DNA from: Pseudomonas citrullilanati | GTDB taxonomy: Bacteria > Pseudomonadota > Gammaproteobacteria > Pseudomonadales > Pseudomonadaceae | NCBI RefSeq assembly: GCF_030580855.1 | Contig: NZ_JAUQOP010000016.1 | Span: forward strand, 47,991 to 111,990 | Direction of reading: 5' to 3' | Length of the DNA: 64,000 nucleotides | The notes under the pieces: model-generated | The model's database searches: none | What the model saw: the letters and a program-made list of their open reading frames with translations, nothing else | Told to the model about the DNA's origin: nothing | In this document: piece by piece, positions 1-11,002 of the stretch | Position numbering within the stretch: position 1 is the first letter of the stretch | How the letters are laid out: the number at the start of each line of letters is the position of its first letter | Translations under genes and position numbers: made by a program

Positions 1-1
1 G

Positions 2-1252
2 CTGGACGTTACCGGCAACAACATCGCCAACGTCGCGACCACCGGTTTCAAATCGTCCCGCGCGGAATTCGAGGATGTCTACTCGGCCACCAAGCTGGGT
101 TCGGGCAGCAAGACCGTCGGCAACGGCGTGCGCCTGGCCAACGTTTCCCAACAGTTCGGCCAGGGTGACGTCAACAACACCGGCAACGTGCTGGACATGG
201 GTATCCAGGGCCAGGGCTTCTTCGTCCTGAGCAACGACGGCTCGCTGAGCTACACCCGCGCCGGTACCTTCAAGACCGACAAGGAAGGCTTCATCACCAA
301 CACCGACGGCACCTCGCGCCTGCAGGGCTACGGTGTGGACGCCAACGGCAAGATCCAGAACGGCATCCTGACCGACCTGCGCATCGACACCTCCAACCTG
401 CCGCCACAAGCGACCAGCCTGGTGTCGTCGACGATCAACCTGAACTCCACCGCTCCGGCGATCACCGCGGCGTTCAACCCGAGCGACACGGCCACGTTCA
501 CCAAGCAGTTCACCACCCCGGTCTATGACACCCAGGGCAACCAGCACTCCATGGACCAGTACATGGTCAAGACGGCCGGCAACACCTGGAACGTCTACAC
601 CCTGATCGACGGCCGCAACCTCAATGGCAGCTTGCCGACCACGACCGGCGCGACCGCACCGGTGCCTTCGACCATGACCTTCGATTCGAGCGGCAAGCTG
701 ACCCAGGTCAGCACTCCGCCTGCCACCATCAACAACGACCTGGTGTTGACCGGCTGGGTGCCGGGCACCGTGACCAACGGCGTGTGGGCTGCCAACGGGG
801 CCGCGAGTGCGCCAAGCATCACGATCTCCATGACCAACACCACCCAGTTCAACGCCGACACCGCGCGCTCGATTCCAACCCAGAACGGCTACGCCACCGG
901 CCAGATCACCAACCTGACCATCGACGGCAGCGGCGTGCTGTTGGCCAACTTCAGCAACAACCAGACCAAGCCGATCGGCCAGCTCGCCCTCGCCAGCTTC
1001 ACCAACGAGCAGGGCCTGCAACCGGTAGGTGGCACCAGCTGGAAGGAAACCTTCGCTTCGGGCATCCCGGGCTACGACGCGCCAACCACCGGCACCCTGG
1101 GTTCGATCGTCTCCAACTCCCTGGAAGAGTCCAACGTCAACCTGACCAACGAATTGGTCGAGCTGATCAAGGCGCAGAGCAACTACCAGGCAAACGCCAA
1201 GACCATCTCCACCCAGAGCACCATCATGCAGACCATCATCCAGATGACCTGA
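2..1252 (+). CDS. flgE: Flagellar hook protein FlgE (5' end outside window)
   Basis: Encodes the hook subunit that joins the flagellar basal body to the filament, exported by the flagellar type III apparatus. The frame is open from base 2 and begins with LDVTGNNIANV, the conserved N-terminal motif of rod/hook proteins, so only about 16-18 residues should be missing. 416 residues are visible. The C-terminus (SNVNLTNELVELIKAQ, then NYQANAKTISTQ) is the paired coiled-coil signature of FlgE. A GTG at 128 is internal and is not the start. An intrinsic terminator follows at 1282. The next gene is convergent nrdA, so no flgF follows directly here. Identity is very secure. Confidence 0.96.
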   Translation: MDVTGNNIANVATTGFKSSRAEFEDVYSATKLGSGSKTVGNGVRLANVSQQFGQGDVNNTGNVLDMGIQGQGFFVLSNDGSLSYTRAGTFKTDKEGFITNTDGTSRLQGYGVDANGKIQNGILTDLRIDTSNLPPQATSLVSSTINLNSTAPAITAAFNPSDTATFTKQFTTPVYDTQGNQHSMDQYMVKTAGNTWNVYTLIDGRNLNGSLPTTTGATAPVPSTMTFDSSGKLTQVSTPPATINNDLVLTGWVPGTVTNGVWAANGAASAPSITISMTNTTQFNADTARSIPTQNGYATGQITNLTIDGSGVLLANFSNNQTKPIGQLALASFTNEQGLQPVGGTSWKETFASGIPGYDAPTTGTLGSIVSNSLEESNVNLTNELVELIKAQSNYQANAKTISTQSTIMQTIIQMT

Positions 1253-1281
1253 TGTCGCGGATGGCTTGAAGCTGCACAAGG

Positions 1282-1309
1282 AGCCCCTCGCAAGAGGGGC
1301 TTTCTTTTG
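1282..1309 (+). terminator. Rho-independent terminator of flgE
   Basis: The arms AGCCCCTC and GAGGGGCT enclose a GCAA loop and are followed by TTTCTTTT. The structure lies 29 bases after the flgE stop codon, so the flagellar transcript probably ends here. Confidence 0.88.
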
Positions 1310-1340
1310 AGTGGGTATTTGTATTGCCTGTGCCGGCCTT

Positions 1341-1413
1341 ATCGCGAGCAGGCTCGCTCCCACAAAGACTAGACAGTACACATCATTGCTGTGGGAGCGA
1401 GCCTGCTCGCGAT
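1341..1413. repeat. REPIN-like pair, family A
   Basis: Two inverted copies of the element ATCGCGAGCAGGCTCGCTCC...CACA face each other across about 25 bases. Each copy is itself an imperfect palindrome. It sits between the convergent ends of flgE and nrdA, the usual place for REP elements in Pseudomonas. Confidence 0.85.
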
Positions 1414-1452
1414 GGCGCCAGTCCAGGCGCCACTTTTCTCCAGGCAAAAGAA

Positions 1453-1492
1453 ACCCCCGATAGACCAGCAGTCTATCGGGGGTTTTTTCTTT
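1453..1492 (-). terminator. Intrinsic terminator downstream of nrdA (bidirectional shape)
   Basis: The arms ACCCCCGATAGAC and GTCTATCGGGGGT enclose a short loop (CAGCA), with A-runs on the left and T-runs on the right. On the minus strand it lies about 35 bases after the nrdA stop codon. It could also stop leftover rightward flg transcription. Confidence 0.85.
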
Positions 1493-1525
1493 CAGCAGGC
1501 GCCTCTCGGTGCCCACTGGCTCAGC

Positions 1526-4417
<2,892 letters not shown>

Positions 4418-4770
4418 GGGTGTCTCCACAGTCTCTATGTTTGTTTGGGCACCATCACGGTGCCCACCGTTCCGTCCTGAAGCACTACAACCGGCTGGCG
4501 CCGGGCATAACAACTTCGGGACAGTAGGAAACAGGCGTCTGGCGCTGTTTCCATCCGAAGTTCTCGGGTCGCGAGCGTGGCTCGAAACCGGATTTGCAGG
4601 GGGCAGCGATGAACTGCAACACCCGTACCGTTTCGGTCGTTTTCGACCTCGAAACAGTCGCCATCCGCAGGGGCGGTCTGGGCTTGGGGAAACGCGGTTG
4701 TTTCAGTTGGACAGAAGCAGGAAAAGCGCTTGAAATCTCTGTCCAACTAGTGTTTGGGTTTTGGCCAAAA

Positions 4771-4835
4771 CCCCTACATGTAGGGTTTTTTACGCGGCGG
4801 GCTACAAGATAATGCGTTTTGGGGGGGGAATGCAA
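4771..4835 (-). promoter_or_regulatory. Candidate nrdA promoter with NrdR-type box
   Basis: On the minus strand a -35-like TTGCAT (4830-4835) is separated by 18 bases, including a run of eight C, from a -10-like TATCTT (4806-4811). About 20 bases downstream, 4771-4786 reads CCCCTACATGTAGGGT on the plus strand, a dyad agreeing with the NrdR box consensus at most positions. Half of a second box (TAGTGT, 4748-4753) lies roughly three helical turns away. NrdR would repress from this position. The promoter assignment is inference. Confidence 0.6.
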
Positions 4836-4844
4836 CGTACTACC

Positions 4845-4853
4845 TGTGGATAA
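4845..4853. promoter_or_regulatory. DnaA box upstream of nrdA
   Basis: TGTGGATAA is the exact complement of the consensus high-affinity DnaA box TTATCCACA. It lies about 10 bases upstream of the proposed nrdA -35 element. DnaA boxes regulating nrdAB are established in Escherichia coli; a role here is inferred. Confidence 0.55.
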
Positions 4854-5123
4854 GCCTGTGCGTAATTTGTGTGAGAAACGTGGAACGGCGCTGTAGGCCG
4901 CGACCTAGCTGGAGCGAGGCTTTTTTCATCGTTTTCAACCACCCGAAAACAGCCCGATGGTTTTTGCGGGCGCGGACGTTACCACATAAAACCCAGCCGA
5001 TCGAAACGCATTTGTTCGCTTGTTTTCTGCGCAGGCCACGTTTATACAATCGGCCCGTGCGTCGGACATGTTCTCCTCCTTTAACATGACAAAAAGAGGG
5101 GAGGCGCTGTACTTGGCGCTCTT

Positions 5124-5242
5124 TGTGGCGAGGGGATTTATCCCCGTTGGGTCGCGAAGCGGCCCCCTGCGTTCTGTCCGATGCACCTGTTGGCAATTCG
5201 GGGCTGCTGCGCAGCCCAGCGGGGATAAATCCCCTCGCCACA
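5124..5242. repeat. REPIN-like pair, family B
   Basis: The ends TGTGGCGAGGGGATTTATCC and its inverse bound the element. Inside lies a second inverted pair (GGGTCGCGAAGCGGCCCCC against GGGGCTGCTGCGCAGCCC). It occupies part of the 876-base gap between nrdA and the response regulator gene. The rest of that gap holds the nrdA regulatory sites and no gene I can support. Confidence 0.85.
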
Positions 5243-5293
5243 GGGTTTTGTGCTGATCCTTCCTTTTATATTCGCAGCAAGACGAGGCCCTCA

Positions 5294-6016
5294 GTGGAAC
5301 AAGAAGCCTGGCAGGTATTGATCGTCGAGGATGACCAGCGTCTGGCCGAGCTGACCCGCGAGTACCTCGAAAGCCACGGCCTGCGCGTCGCCATCGAGGG
5401 CGACGGGGCGGTGGCGGCGGGGCGGATCATTGCCGAGCAGCCGGACCTGGTGGTCCTTGACCTGATGCTGCCTGGCGAGGACGGCCTGAGCATCTGCCGC
5501 AAGGTGCGCGAGCGGTACGATGGGCCGATCCTGATGCTCACGGCCCGCACCGACGACACCGATCAGATCCAGGGCCTGGACCTGGGCGCCGACGATTACG
5601 TCTGCAAGCCGGTGCGCCCACGCCTGCTGCTGGCCCGGATCCAGGCCCTGCTGCGACGCAGTGAACCGGAGACGTCCCCCGCGCAAAAACCGCGACGCCT
5701 GCGATTCGGCCCGCTGGTGGTGGACAACGCCCTGCGCGAGGCCTGGTTGCAGGACAACGGCATCGAATTGACCAGCGCCGAGTTCGACCTGCTGTGGTTG
5801 CTGGTGTCGAATGCCGGGCGCATCCTGTCCCGGGAAGAAATCTTCACCGCCCTGCGCGGTATCGGCTATGACGGCCAGGACCGCTCCATCGACGTGCGCA
5901 TTTCGCGCATCCGCCCCAAGATCGGCGACGACCCGGACCATCCACGGCTGATCAAGACCGTGCGTAGCAAGGGCTACCTGTTCGTGCCCGAAGCCTGTGT
6001 AGACGCGGCGCCGTGA
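5294..6016 (+). CDS. OmpR-family response regulator, RstA-like
   Basis: DNA-binding output of a two-component system. 240 residues. The receiver domain begins LIVEDD, with the phospho-acceptor Asp in LVVLDLMLPGEDG and the conserved Lys in DDYVCKPV. A C-terminal winged helix ends KTVRSKGYLF. I chose GTG at 5294, which has GAGG about 6 bases upstream; the longer frame would translate through the family B repeat. It overlaps the kinase gene by 4 bases. The position next to nrdA matches PA1157 of P. aeruginosa, which is RstA-like. The target genes are not visible. Confidence 0.93.
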   Translation: MEQEAWQVLIVEDDQRLAELTREYLESHGLRVAIEGDGAVAAGRIIAEQPDLVVLDLMLPGEDGLSICRKVRERYDGPILMLTARTDDTDQIQGLDLGADDYVCKPVRPRLLLARIQALLRRSEPETSPAQKPRRLRFGPLVVDNALREAWLQDNGIELTSAEFDLLWLLVSNAGRILSREEIFTALRGIGYDGQDRSIDVRISRIRPKIGDDPDHPRLIKTVRSKGYLFVPEACVDAAP

Positions 6017-7623
6017 ACTCGATCTTCCTGCGTATCTATGGCGGCATGTGCGCGGCGCTGGTGCTGGTGGCAGTGCTGGGCGTGCTGGCCCTGCACCTGC
6101 TCAACCAGGCTCGCAGCGAGCAATACCGCGAGCGCCTGGCCCATGGCACGTTCTCGTTGATGGCCGACAACCTGCGACCGATGAACGACACCGAACGGCA
6201 CCGGGCCCTGGTGGTCTGGGGGCGCTTGCTGGGCATCCCCCTGGCCTTGCAGACGTTCACCCAGACTCACCTGGACCTCAGCCAGCGCACCCGCGTGCTG
6301 CGTGGCCAGGCGCTGGTCGAGCAGACCGGGCCCCACGCGGCGAAGGTCTACCGGCTGGTCAGCGATGGCGAGCAGTTGATGCTGGTGGGGGAAGTCCAGC
6401 AAATCAGCGAGCAATTGGCCCGGGCGACCATTTACCTGCTGGCCGACGAACTGGTGCGCTACCCGGTGGGCGAGCAGCCCCGGCGACTGGCCCAGCTCAA
6501 GGAGGAAAAAGGCTTCGGTTTCGACTTGCGCCTCATGACCGCCGAACAGGCGGACATGGACGAAGACCAGCGCCGTCGGGTGTCCGAGGGCGATACGGTG
6601 ATGGCATTGGGCAAGGGCGGCGACTCGATCCGCGTGTTCGCCGGCATGGTCGGTACGCCGTGGGTGCTGGAGATCGGCCCGCTGTACCAGATGAACCCCT
6701 ATCCGCCGCAATGGCTGGTGCTGATCGCGGCGTTGGGGTTGAGCCTGATCGGCCTGATCGTCTACCTCTTGGTGCGCCAGTTGGAGCGGCGCTTGCGCGG
6801 CCTGGAGTCGGCGGCCACGCAAATCGCCCAGGGCAGCCTGGAAACCCGGGTGCCGGCCCGCGGGGCCGACTCGGTCGGGCGCCTGGCCGCGGCGTTCAAC
6901 GGCATGGCCGAACACTTGCAGCAGTTGCTGGCGATCCAGCGTGAGCTGGTGCGGGCGGTCTCCCACGAATTGCGCACGCCGGTGGCGCGCCTGCGCTTCG
7001 GTCTGGAAATGCTCGGCACGGCGACCACGCCCCAGGCCCGGGACAAATACCTGGCGGGCATGGACCACGACATCGAGGACCTGGATCGTCTGGTGGACGA
7101 GATGCTGACCTATGCGCGTCTGGAACAGGGCTCACCGGCGTTGAATTTCCAGCGAGTGGACCTGGATGCGCTGGTCAACCAGGTGATCGAGGAACTGGGC
7201 CCGTTGCGGGCCGGGGTCACCGTCGAGCGCGGCCTGTGCCTGTCGGCCGCCGATTGCGACGGTGCCTGGGTCGAGGCCGAGCCCCGGTTCCTGCATCGGG
7301 CCTTGCAGAACCTGGTGGGCAATGCCATGCGTCACGCCAGTTCGCGGGTGACCGTCAGCTACCAGGTGGGCCAGTTGCGCTGTCGGGTGGACGTGGAGGA
7401 TGACGGGCCGGGCGTGCCGGAGGCGGCCTGGGAGCGGATCTTCAAGCCTTTCCTGCGCCTGGACGACAGCCGCGCCCGGGCCTCGGGCGGGCATGGACTG
7501 GGCCTGTCGATCGTGCGGCGGATCATCCACTGGCACGACGGCCGGGCGTTGATCGGCAAGAGCAAGAACCTGGGCGGGGCGTGCTTCAGCTTGAGTTGGC
7601 CGAGGCATCAGGACAGGTCTTGA
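6013..7623 (+). CDS. Sensor histidine kinase, RstB-like
   Basis: Inner-membrane sensor partner of the preceding regulator. 536 residues from a GTG overlapping the regulator's stop (GTGA). Membrane segments lie at about 8-28 and 234-256, enclosing a periplasmic sensor region of about 200 residues. A HAMP linker follows, then the phospho-accepting His in AVSHELRTPVARL (near residue 318). The ATPase boxes are NLVGNAMRHA, VEDDGPGVP and GGHGLGLSIV. The signal sensed cannot be read from sequence. Synteny suggests PA1158. Confidence 0.93.
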   Translation: MNSIFLRIYGGMCAALVLVAVLGVLALHLLNQARSEQYRERLAHGTFSLMADNLRPMNDTERHRALVVWGRLLGIPLALQTFTQTHLDLSQRTRVLRGQALVEQTGPHAAKVYRLVSDGEQLMLVGEVQQISEQLARATIYLLADELVRYPVGEQPRRLAQLKEEKGFGFDLRLMTAEQADMDEDQRRRVSEGDTVMALGKGGDSIRVFAGMVGTPWVLEIGPLYQMNPYPPQWLVLIAALGLSLIGLIVYLLVRQLERRLRGLESAATQIAQGSLETRVPARGADSVGRLAAAFNGMAEHLQQLLAIQRELVRAVSHELRTPVARLRFGLEMLGTATTPQARDKYLAGMDHDIEDLDRLVDEMLTYARLEQGSPALNFQRVDLDALVNQVIEELGPLRAGVTVERGLCLSAADCDGAWVEAEPRFLHRALQNLVGNAMRHASSRVTVSYQVGQLRCRVDVEDDGPGVPEAAWERIFKPFLRLDDSRARASGGHGLGLSIVRRIIHWHDGRALIGKSKNLGGACFSLSWPRHQDRS

Positions 7624-7648
7624 GGACGCGGGTGAATGGTAAGCCGCC

Positions 7649-7730
7649 ATCGCGGGCAAGCCTTGCTCCCACAGATCAGTTTTCCCTCATTTAAGTGTGG
7701 CTTGCTGTGGGAGCAAGGCTTGCCCGCGAT
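7649..7730. repeat. REPIN-like pair, family A
   Basis: ATCGCGGGCAAGCCTTGCTC...ACA and its inverse sit between the convergent kinase gene and the phosphopantetheinyl transferase gene. Confidence 0.85.
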
Positions 7731-7755
7731 GAGGCCCTCCCAAACACCAAAAATC

Positions 7756-8490
7756 TCAGGCGCTTATCCCCACCAGGCTCAACAACTGCCCATCCTTCAC
7801 CGCGAACTGGGCCTGCAGTTCACGGCCATGGTGCCATTCGGACGACAGGTCGGTCAGCAACCGCAGCCGTACCTGGCCGTCGCGGGACCAGTCGAGCACC
7901 TCGGCATGCTCGAAATAAAAGCGCTGCCCGACGATCGGGTACAACGCCTTGAACAGGCTTTCCTTCACGGAAAAGGTCAGGGTCACCAGCAGCGCCCGGT
8001 CATTGCCCTGGAGCGCGGCCAGGCGCTGCAACTCTGGCGGCGTGAGGATTTCCCCGCACAGGCGTTCGGCGCGCTCGGGTTCGAGCAGGTTTTCCAGGTC
8101 CAGGCCCAGGCCGCGCCAGTCGCGCTTGCGGGCGACGATGGCGGCCGCACGGCCGGTGCCGTGGGTGATCGAACCGCTGACATGAGCCGGCCACACCGGG
8201 GCGCGGTCCTCGCCGATGGCCGGCACACAGGCCTGGCCATCGAGCCGCTGCAATGCCGCCCGGGCGCAGATTCGCCCGGCGAGGAATTCGGCCTGGCGCT
8301 TGGCCACCGAGCGCTGGATGCTTACCGGCGGTTCGATACCGCTGTTGGGGAAGTCGGTGCCCACCAACAGCAACGGGTCGAAGCGGGTGCTCAGCAGCAC
8401 CGTATCGGGCAGGGCGTCGGGCAACAGCCAGCGATCATCCAGGGGCGAGCAACAGGCGGGCAGGGTGGGGAGTGCGTTCATGTCGGGCAT
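7756..8490 (-). CDS. 4'-Phosphopantetheinyl transferase (EntD/PcpS-like)
   Basis: Transfers the phosphopantetheine arm of CoA to acyl or peptidyl carrier proteins. 244 residues. The Mg2+ and CoA site is visible as GLGLDLENLLEPERAE, and FSVKESLFKALYP carries the WxxKEA-like helix. A GSITHG segment precedes them. P. aeruginosa has a single such enzyme, PcpS, which serves both primary and secondary metabolism, and this gene is probably its counterpart. Two starts are possible (8490 and 8481); neither has a strong ribosome site. It may be needed for siderophore synthesis as well as fatty acid synthesis. Confidence 0.88.
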   Translation of the reverse strand: MPDMNALPTLPACCSPLDDRWLLPDALPDTVLLSTRFDPLLLVGTDFPNSGIEPPVSIQRSVAKRQAEFLAGRICARAALQRLDGQACVPAIGEDRAPVWPAHVSGSITHGTGRAAAIVARKRDWRGLGLDLENLLEPERAERLCGEILTPPELQRLAALQGNDRALLVTLTFSVKESLFKALYPIVGQRFYFEHAEVLDWSRDGQVRLRLLTDLSSEWHHGRELQAQFAVKDGQLLSLVGISA

Positions 8491-8553
8491 TTTGCCGGGT
8501 TAGGTGCAGGCTGGGTAGGGGCCAGTCTGGGGGGCGGGGGACAACTCGGCCTT

Positions 8554-8679
8554 TGTGGCGAGGGTATTTATCCCGGTTGGGCTGCGTAGCAGCCCCCTTC
8601 TGTAAGGCCTGACACGCTGCGATGGCGGCCGGACTGAGGGGCGCTTCGCACCCCAGCGGGGATAAATCCCCTCGCCACA
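8554..8679. repeat. REPIN-like pair, family B (left end mutated)
   Basis: The left arm reads TGTGGCGAGGGTATTTATCC, with one G to T change against other copies, and continues CGG where they have CCG. The right arm is intact. The inner GGGCTGCGTAGCAGCCC stem is kept. It lies between the transferase gene and the hydrolase gene. Confidence 0.83.
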
Positions 8680-8687
8680 GGATGTAA

Positions 8688-9476
8688 TCAGAATATCTTC
8701 TTGAAGAACGCCTGCATGTCCGCCCACGATTTTTCATCGGCGGCCTTGTTGTAGCCGATGTCCGGCCCGCCATGCTCGCCGTGGCTCAGGCGGTCGGCGT
8801 CAGGGTTGCTGAAGCCGTGCTTGGCGCCTTCGAGGCTGACGAATTTATAGTCGGCGCCGGCCTTGTCCATCTCGCTCTTGAACGCGGTGACGTTGTCTTC
8901 GGTGACCATGCTGTCCAGGGCGCCATGCTCGACCAGCAGCTTGGCCTTGACGCTACCGGGCGTGGCCGGGGTGTTGGTCACCAGCGCACCGTGGAAACTC
9001 ACCACGCCGGCCAGCGGCACGCCCTGGCGTGCGGCGTCCAGCACCACCTTGCCGCCGAAGCAGTAGCCGATGGCGGCCAGTTTGTCCGGGTCGGTCTGGG
9101 GCTGTTTCGTCAGCAGGTCGAGCCCGGCCTGGAAGCGCGCACTGGCGGCCTTGCCATCCTTGAGGGCCGCCTGCATGAAGGCCATGGCGTCCTTCGGGTG
9201 CTCGGTGTTCTTGCCGTCGCCGTACATGTCGATGGCCAGGGCGCTGTAGCCCAGGCCGGCGAGGTCGCGGGCCCGGCGCTTGGCGTAGTCATTCAACCCC
9301 CACCATTCGTGCACCACCACCACGCCCGGGCGCGGCCCCTTGACGGCATCGTCGTAGGCGTAATAGCCGATCAGCTGGGTGCCGTCGGCACTGGTGTAGG
9401 GGATCTCCTGGGTCTGGATGGCGGCGTGGCTCACGCCGCCAAGGGCCAGCAGTACAACGGCAAGCAACCTGCGCAT
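8688..9476 (-). CDS. Secreted dienelactone hydrolase-family protein
   Basis: Alpha/beta hydrolase of unknown substrate, predicted periplasmic. 262 residues from an ATG with AAGGAG at the correct spacing. The first 19 residues form a signal peptide (MRRLLAVVLLALGGVSHAA). The dienelactone hydrolase layout is complete: Glu in VVVHEWWGLN, Cys nucleophile in AIGYCFGGKVV, an acidic residue near HGALDSMV, and His in AKHGFSNPDADR. Cytoplasmic family members open chlorocatechol-derived lactones. The signal peptide and the absence of catabolic neighbours argue for a different role, so no gene symbol is given. Confidence 0.9.
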   Translation of the reverse strand: MRRLLAVVLLALGGVSHAAIQTQEIPYTSADGTQLIGYYAYDDAVKGPRPGVVVVHEWWGLNDYAKRRARDLAGLGYSALAIDMYGDGKNTEHPKDAMAFMQAALKDGKAASARFQAGLDLLTKQPQTDPDKLAAIGYCFGGKVVLDAARQGVPLAGVVSFHGALVTNTPATPGSVKAKLLVEHGALDSMVTEDNVTAFKSEMDKAGADYKFVSLEGAKHGFSNPDADRLSHGEHGGPDIGYNKAADEKSWADMQAFFKKIF

Positions 9477-9540
9477 GGTGGTTCTCCTTGAAATGGGGGT
9501 CGTGCGAGACAAGACACTCTAGCCGATTCATTCAGCCCAG

Positions 9541-9583
9541 GTTCAGAGAACGTTCAAGGGGTGTTCAGGGACCGCTGGTTAAC
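9541..9583 (+). promoter_or_regulatory. Triple GTTCA direct repeat, candidate PhoP site of oprH
   Basis: GTTCA(G/A) starts at 9541, 9552 and 9563, an exact 11-base period, directly upstream of oprH-phoP-phoQ. A weak -10-like GTTAAC lies at 9578-9583. PhoP sites are direct hexamer repeats with 5-base spacers, so this fits autoregulation by PhoP. The third repeat is additional to the usual pair. Confidence 0.7.
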
Positions 9584-9629
9584 GTGACGGCGACTTCACC
9601 CACCACCCACGCTTGAAAGGACTTTGATC

Positions 9630-10229
9630 ATGACCGCGATGAAGAAACTGCTACTGGCTTTCACGGTGCTGGGCGCCAGCGCCATGGCCCACGCCGATGA
9701 CAATTTCGCCAGCCTGACCCTGGGCCAGACCAGCGACAAGGTCAAGAAATCCGACGCCCTGAACGACAACCTGGGCCATCCGAACGCCGACGGCATCATC
9801 GGCAAGGACACCACCTACGGCATTCGCCTCGGCAAGCAGAACGACCAGGGGCGCTACTACGCCACCTACGACAATGTCTCGGGCACCCACAACGGCATCA
9901 AGCTGCGCCAGGAGAACCTGCTGGGCAGCTACGATGTGTTCTACCCGGTCACCAGCACCACCAAGCTGTTCGGCGGCGGCACGGCAGGCCTGACCAAGTT
10001 GACCCAGGATTCCCCCGGCTACAGCCGCGACAGCGACATCGGCTACGCGGTGGGCTTGCAGGGCGGCGTCTTGCAGCAAATTTCGCAGAACACCTCGGTA
10101 GAACTGGGTTACCGTTACCTGCGCAGCAACGCCAGCACCGAAATGAGCCCCCACGGTGGCGACAAGGTCGGTTCGCTGGACCTGACCAGCAGCGCCCAGA
10201 CCTACCTGTCCGCCAACTACACGTTCTAG
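9630..10229 (+). CDS. oprH: Outer membrane protein OprH
   Basis: Small eight-stranded beta barrel that stabilises lipopolysaccharide when Mg2+ is scarce. 199 residues. I chose ATG 9630, 8 bases after GAAAGGA; a second ATG at 9639 is too far from that site. A signal peptide ends at AMAHA. Features shared with P. aeruginosa OprH include KLRQENLLGSYD, TKLFGGG, ELGYRYLRSNASTEMSPHGG and a terminal aromatic (NYTF) for barrel assembly. It is the first gene before phoP-phoQ, as in P. aeruginosa PA1178-PA1180, with the GTTCA repeats upstream. Confidence 0.96.
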   Translation: MTAMKKLLLAFTVLGASAMAHADDNFASLTLGQTSDKVKKSDALNDNLGHPNADGIIGKDTTYGIRLGKQNDQGRYYATYDNVSGTHNGIKLRQENLLGSYDVFYPVTSTTKLFGGGTAGLTKLTQDSPGYSRDSDIGYAVGLQGGVLQQISQNTSVELGYRYLRSNASTEMSPHGGDKVGSLDLTSSAQTYLSANYTF

Positions 10230-10324
10230 GCTGAGGGTGGCCCGCCGGATCGGCCAGGACGATCCGGCGCCTTTCGTTGCGGCATACAGTGCCTGATCGT
10301 TCGATTCGCCTTGGGAGGGGCTTC

Positions 10325-11002
10325 ATGAAACTACTGGTCGTCGAAGACGAGGCGCTGTTGCGTCATCACCTGCAAACCCGTCTTACCGACAGCGGCCACG
10401 TGGTGCAGGCCGTCGCCAACGCCGAAGAGGCCTTGTACCAGGTCGCGGAATTCAACCACGACCTGGCTGTCATCGACCTGGGCCTGCCGGGTATCAGCGG
10501 CCTGGAACTGATCCGCCGGCTGCGCTCCCAGGACAAGACGTTCCCGATCCTCATCCTGACCGCCCGCGGCAACTGGCAGGACAAGGTCGAGGGCCTGGCC
10601 GCCGGGGCCGACGACTACGTGGTCAAGCCGTTCCAGTTCGAGGAGCTGGAGGCGCGCCTGAATGCGCTGTTGCGTCGTTCCAGTGGCTTCACCCAGTCGA
10701 CCATTGTCGCCGGGCCGTTGCTGCTGGACCTCAACCGCAAGCAGGCGACCCTGGACCAGGAGCCGCTGGCGCTGACCGCCTACGAGTACCGCATCCTCGA
10801 ATACCTGATGCGTCATCACCAGCAGGTGGTCGCCAAGGACCGCTTGATGGAACAGTTGTATCCCGATGACGACGAGCGCGATCCGAATGTCATCGAAGTG
10901 TTGGTCGGGCGCCTGCGCCGCAAGCTGGAGGCCCCCAATAGCTTCAAGCCGATCGACACCGTGCGGGGGCTGGGCTACCTGTTCAACGAGCGCTGCCAGT
11001 GA
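10325..11002 (+). CDS. phoP: Response regulator PhoP
   Basis: OmpR-family regulator of the response to low Mg2+ and cationic peptides. 225 residues from ATG 10325, with GGGAGGGG before it. The receiver domain starts LLVVEDEALLR, the phospho-Asp lies in LAVIDLGLPGISG, and the conserved Lys is in DDYVVKPF. The winged-helix domain ends TVRGLGYLF. The start codon lies 95 bases after the oprH stop, so co-transcription is likely. It overlaps phoQ by 4 bases. Confidence 0.96.
   Translation: MKLLVVEDEALLRHHLQTRLTDSGHVVQAVANAEEALYQVAEFNHDLAVIDLGLPGISGLELIRRLRSQDKTFPILILTARGNWQDKVEGLAAGADDYVVKPFQFEELEARLNALLRRSSGFTQSTIVAGPLLLDLNRKQATLDQEPLALTAYEYRILEYLMRHHQQVVAKDRLMEQLYPDDDERDPNVIEVLVGRLRRKLEAPNSFKPIDTVRGLGYLFNERCQ

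Noticed and set aside
4840..5241. Minus-strand 133-codon frame between nrdA and the response regulator gene
   Set aside because: Half of it is the family B repeat and the rest has no similarity or ribosome site.
5123..5293. N-terminal extension of the response regulator
   Set aside because: The extra 57 codons translate the family B repeat; GTG 5294 has a ribosome site and fits family length.
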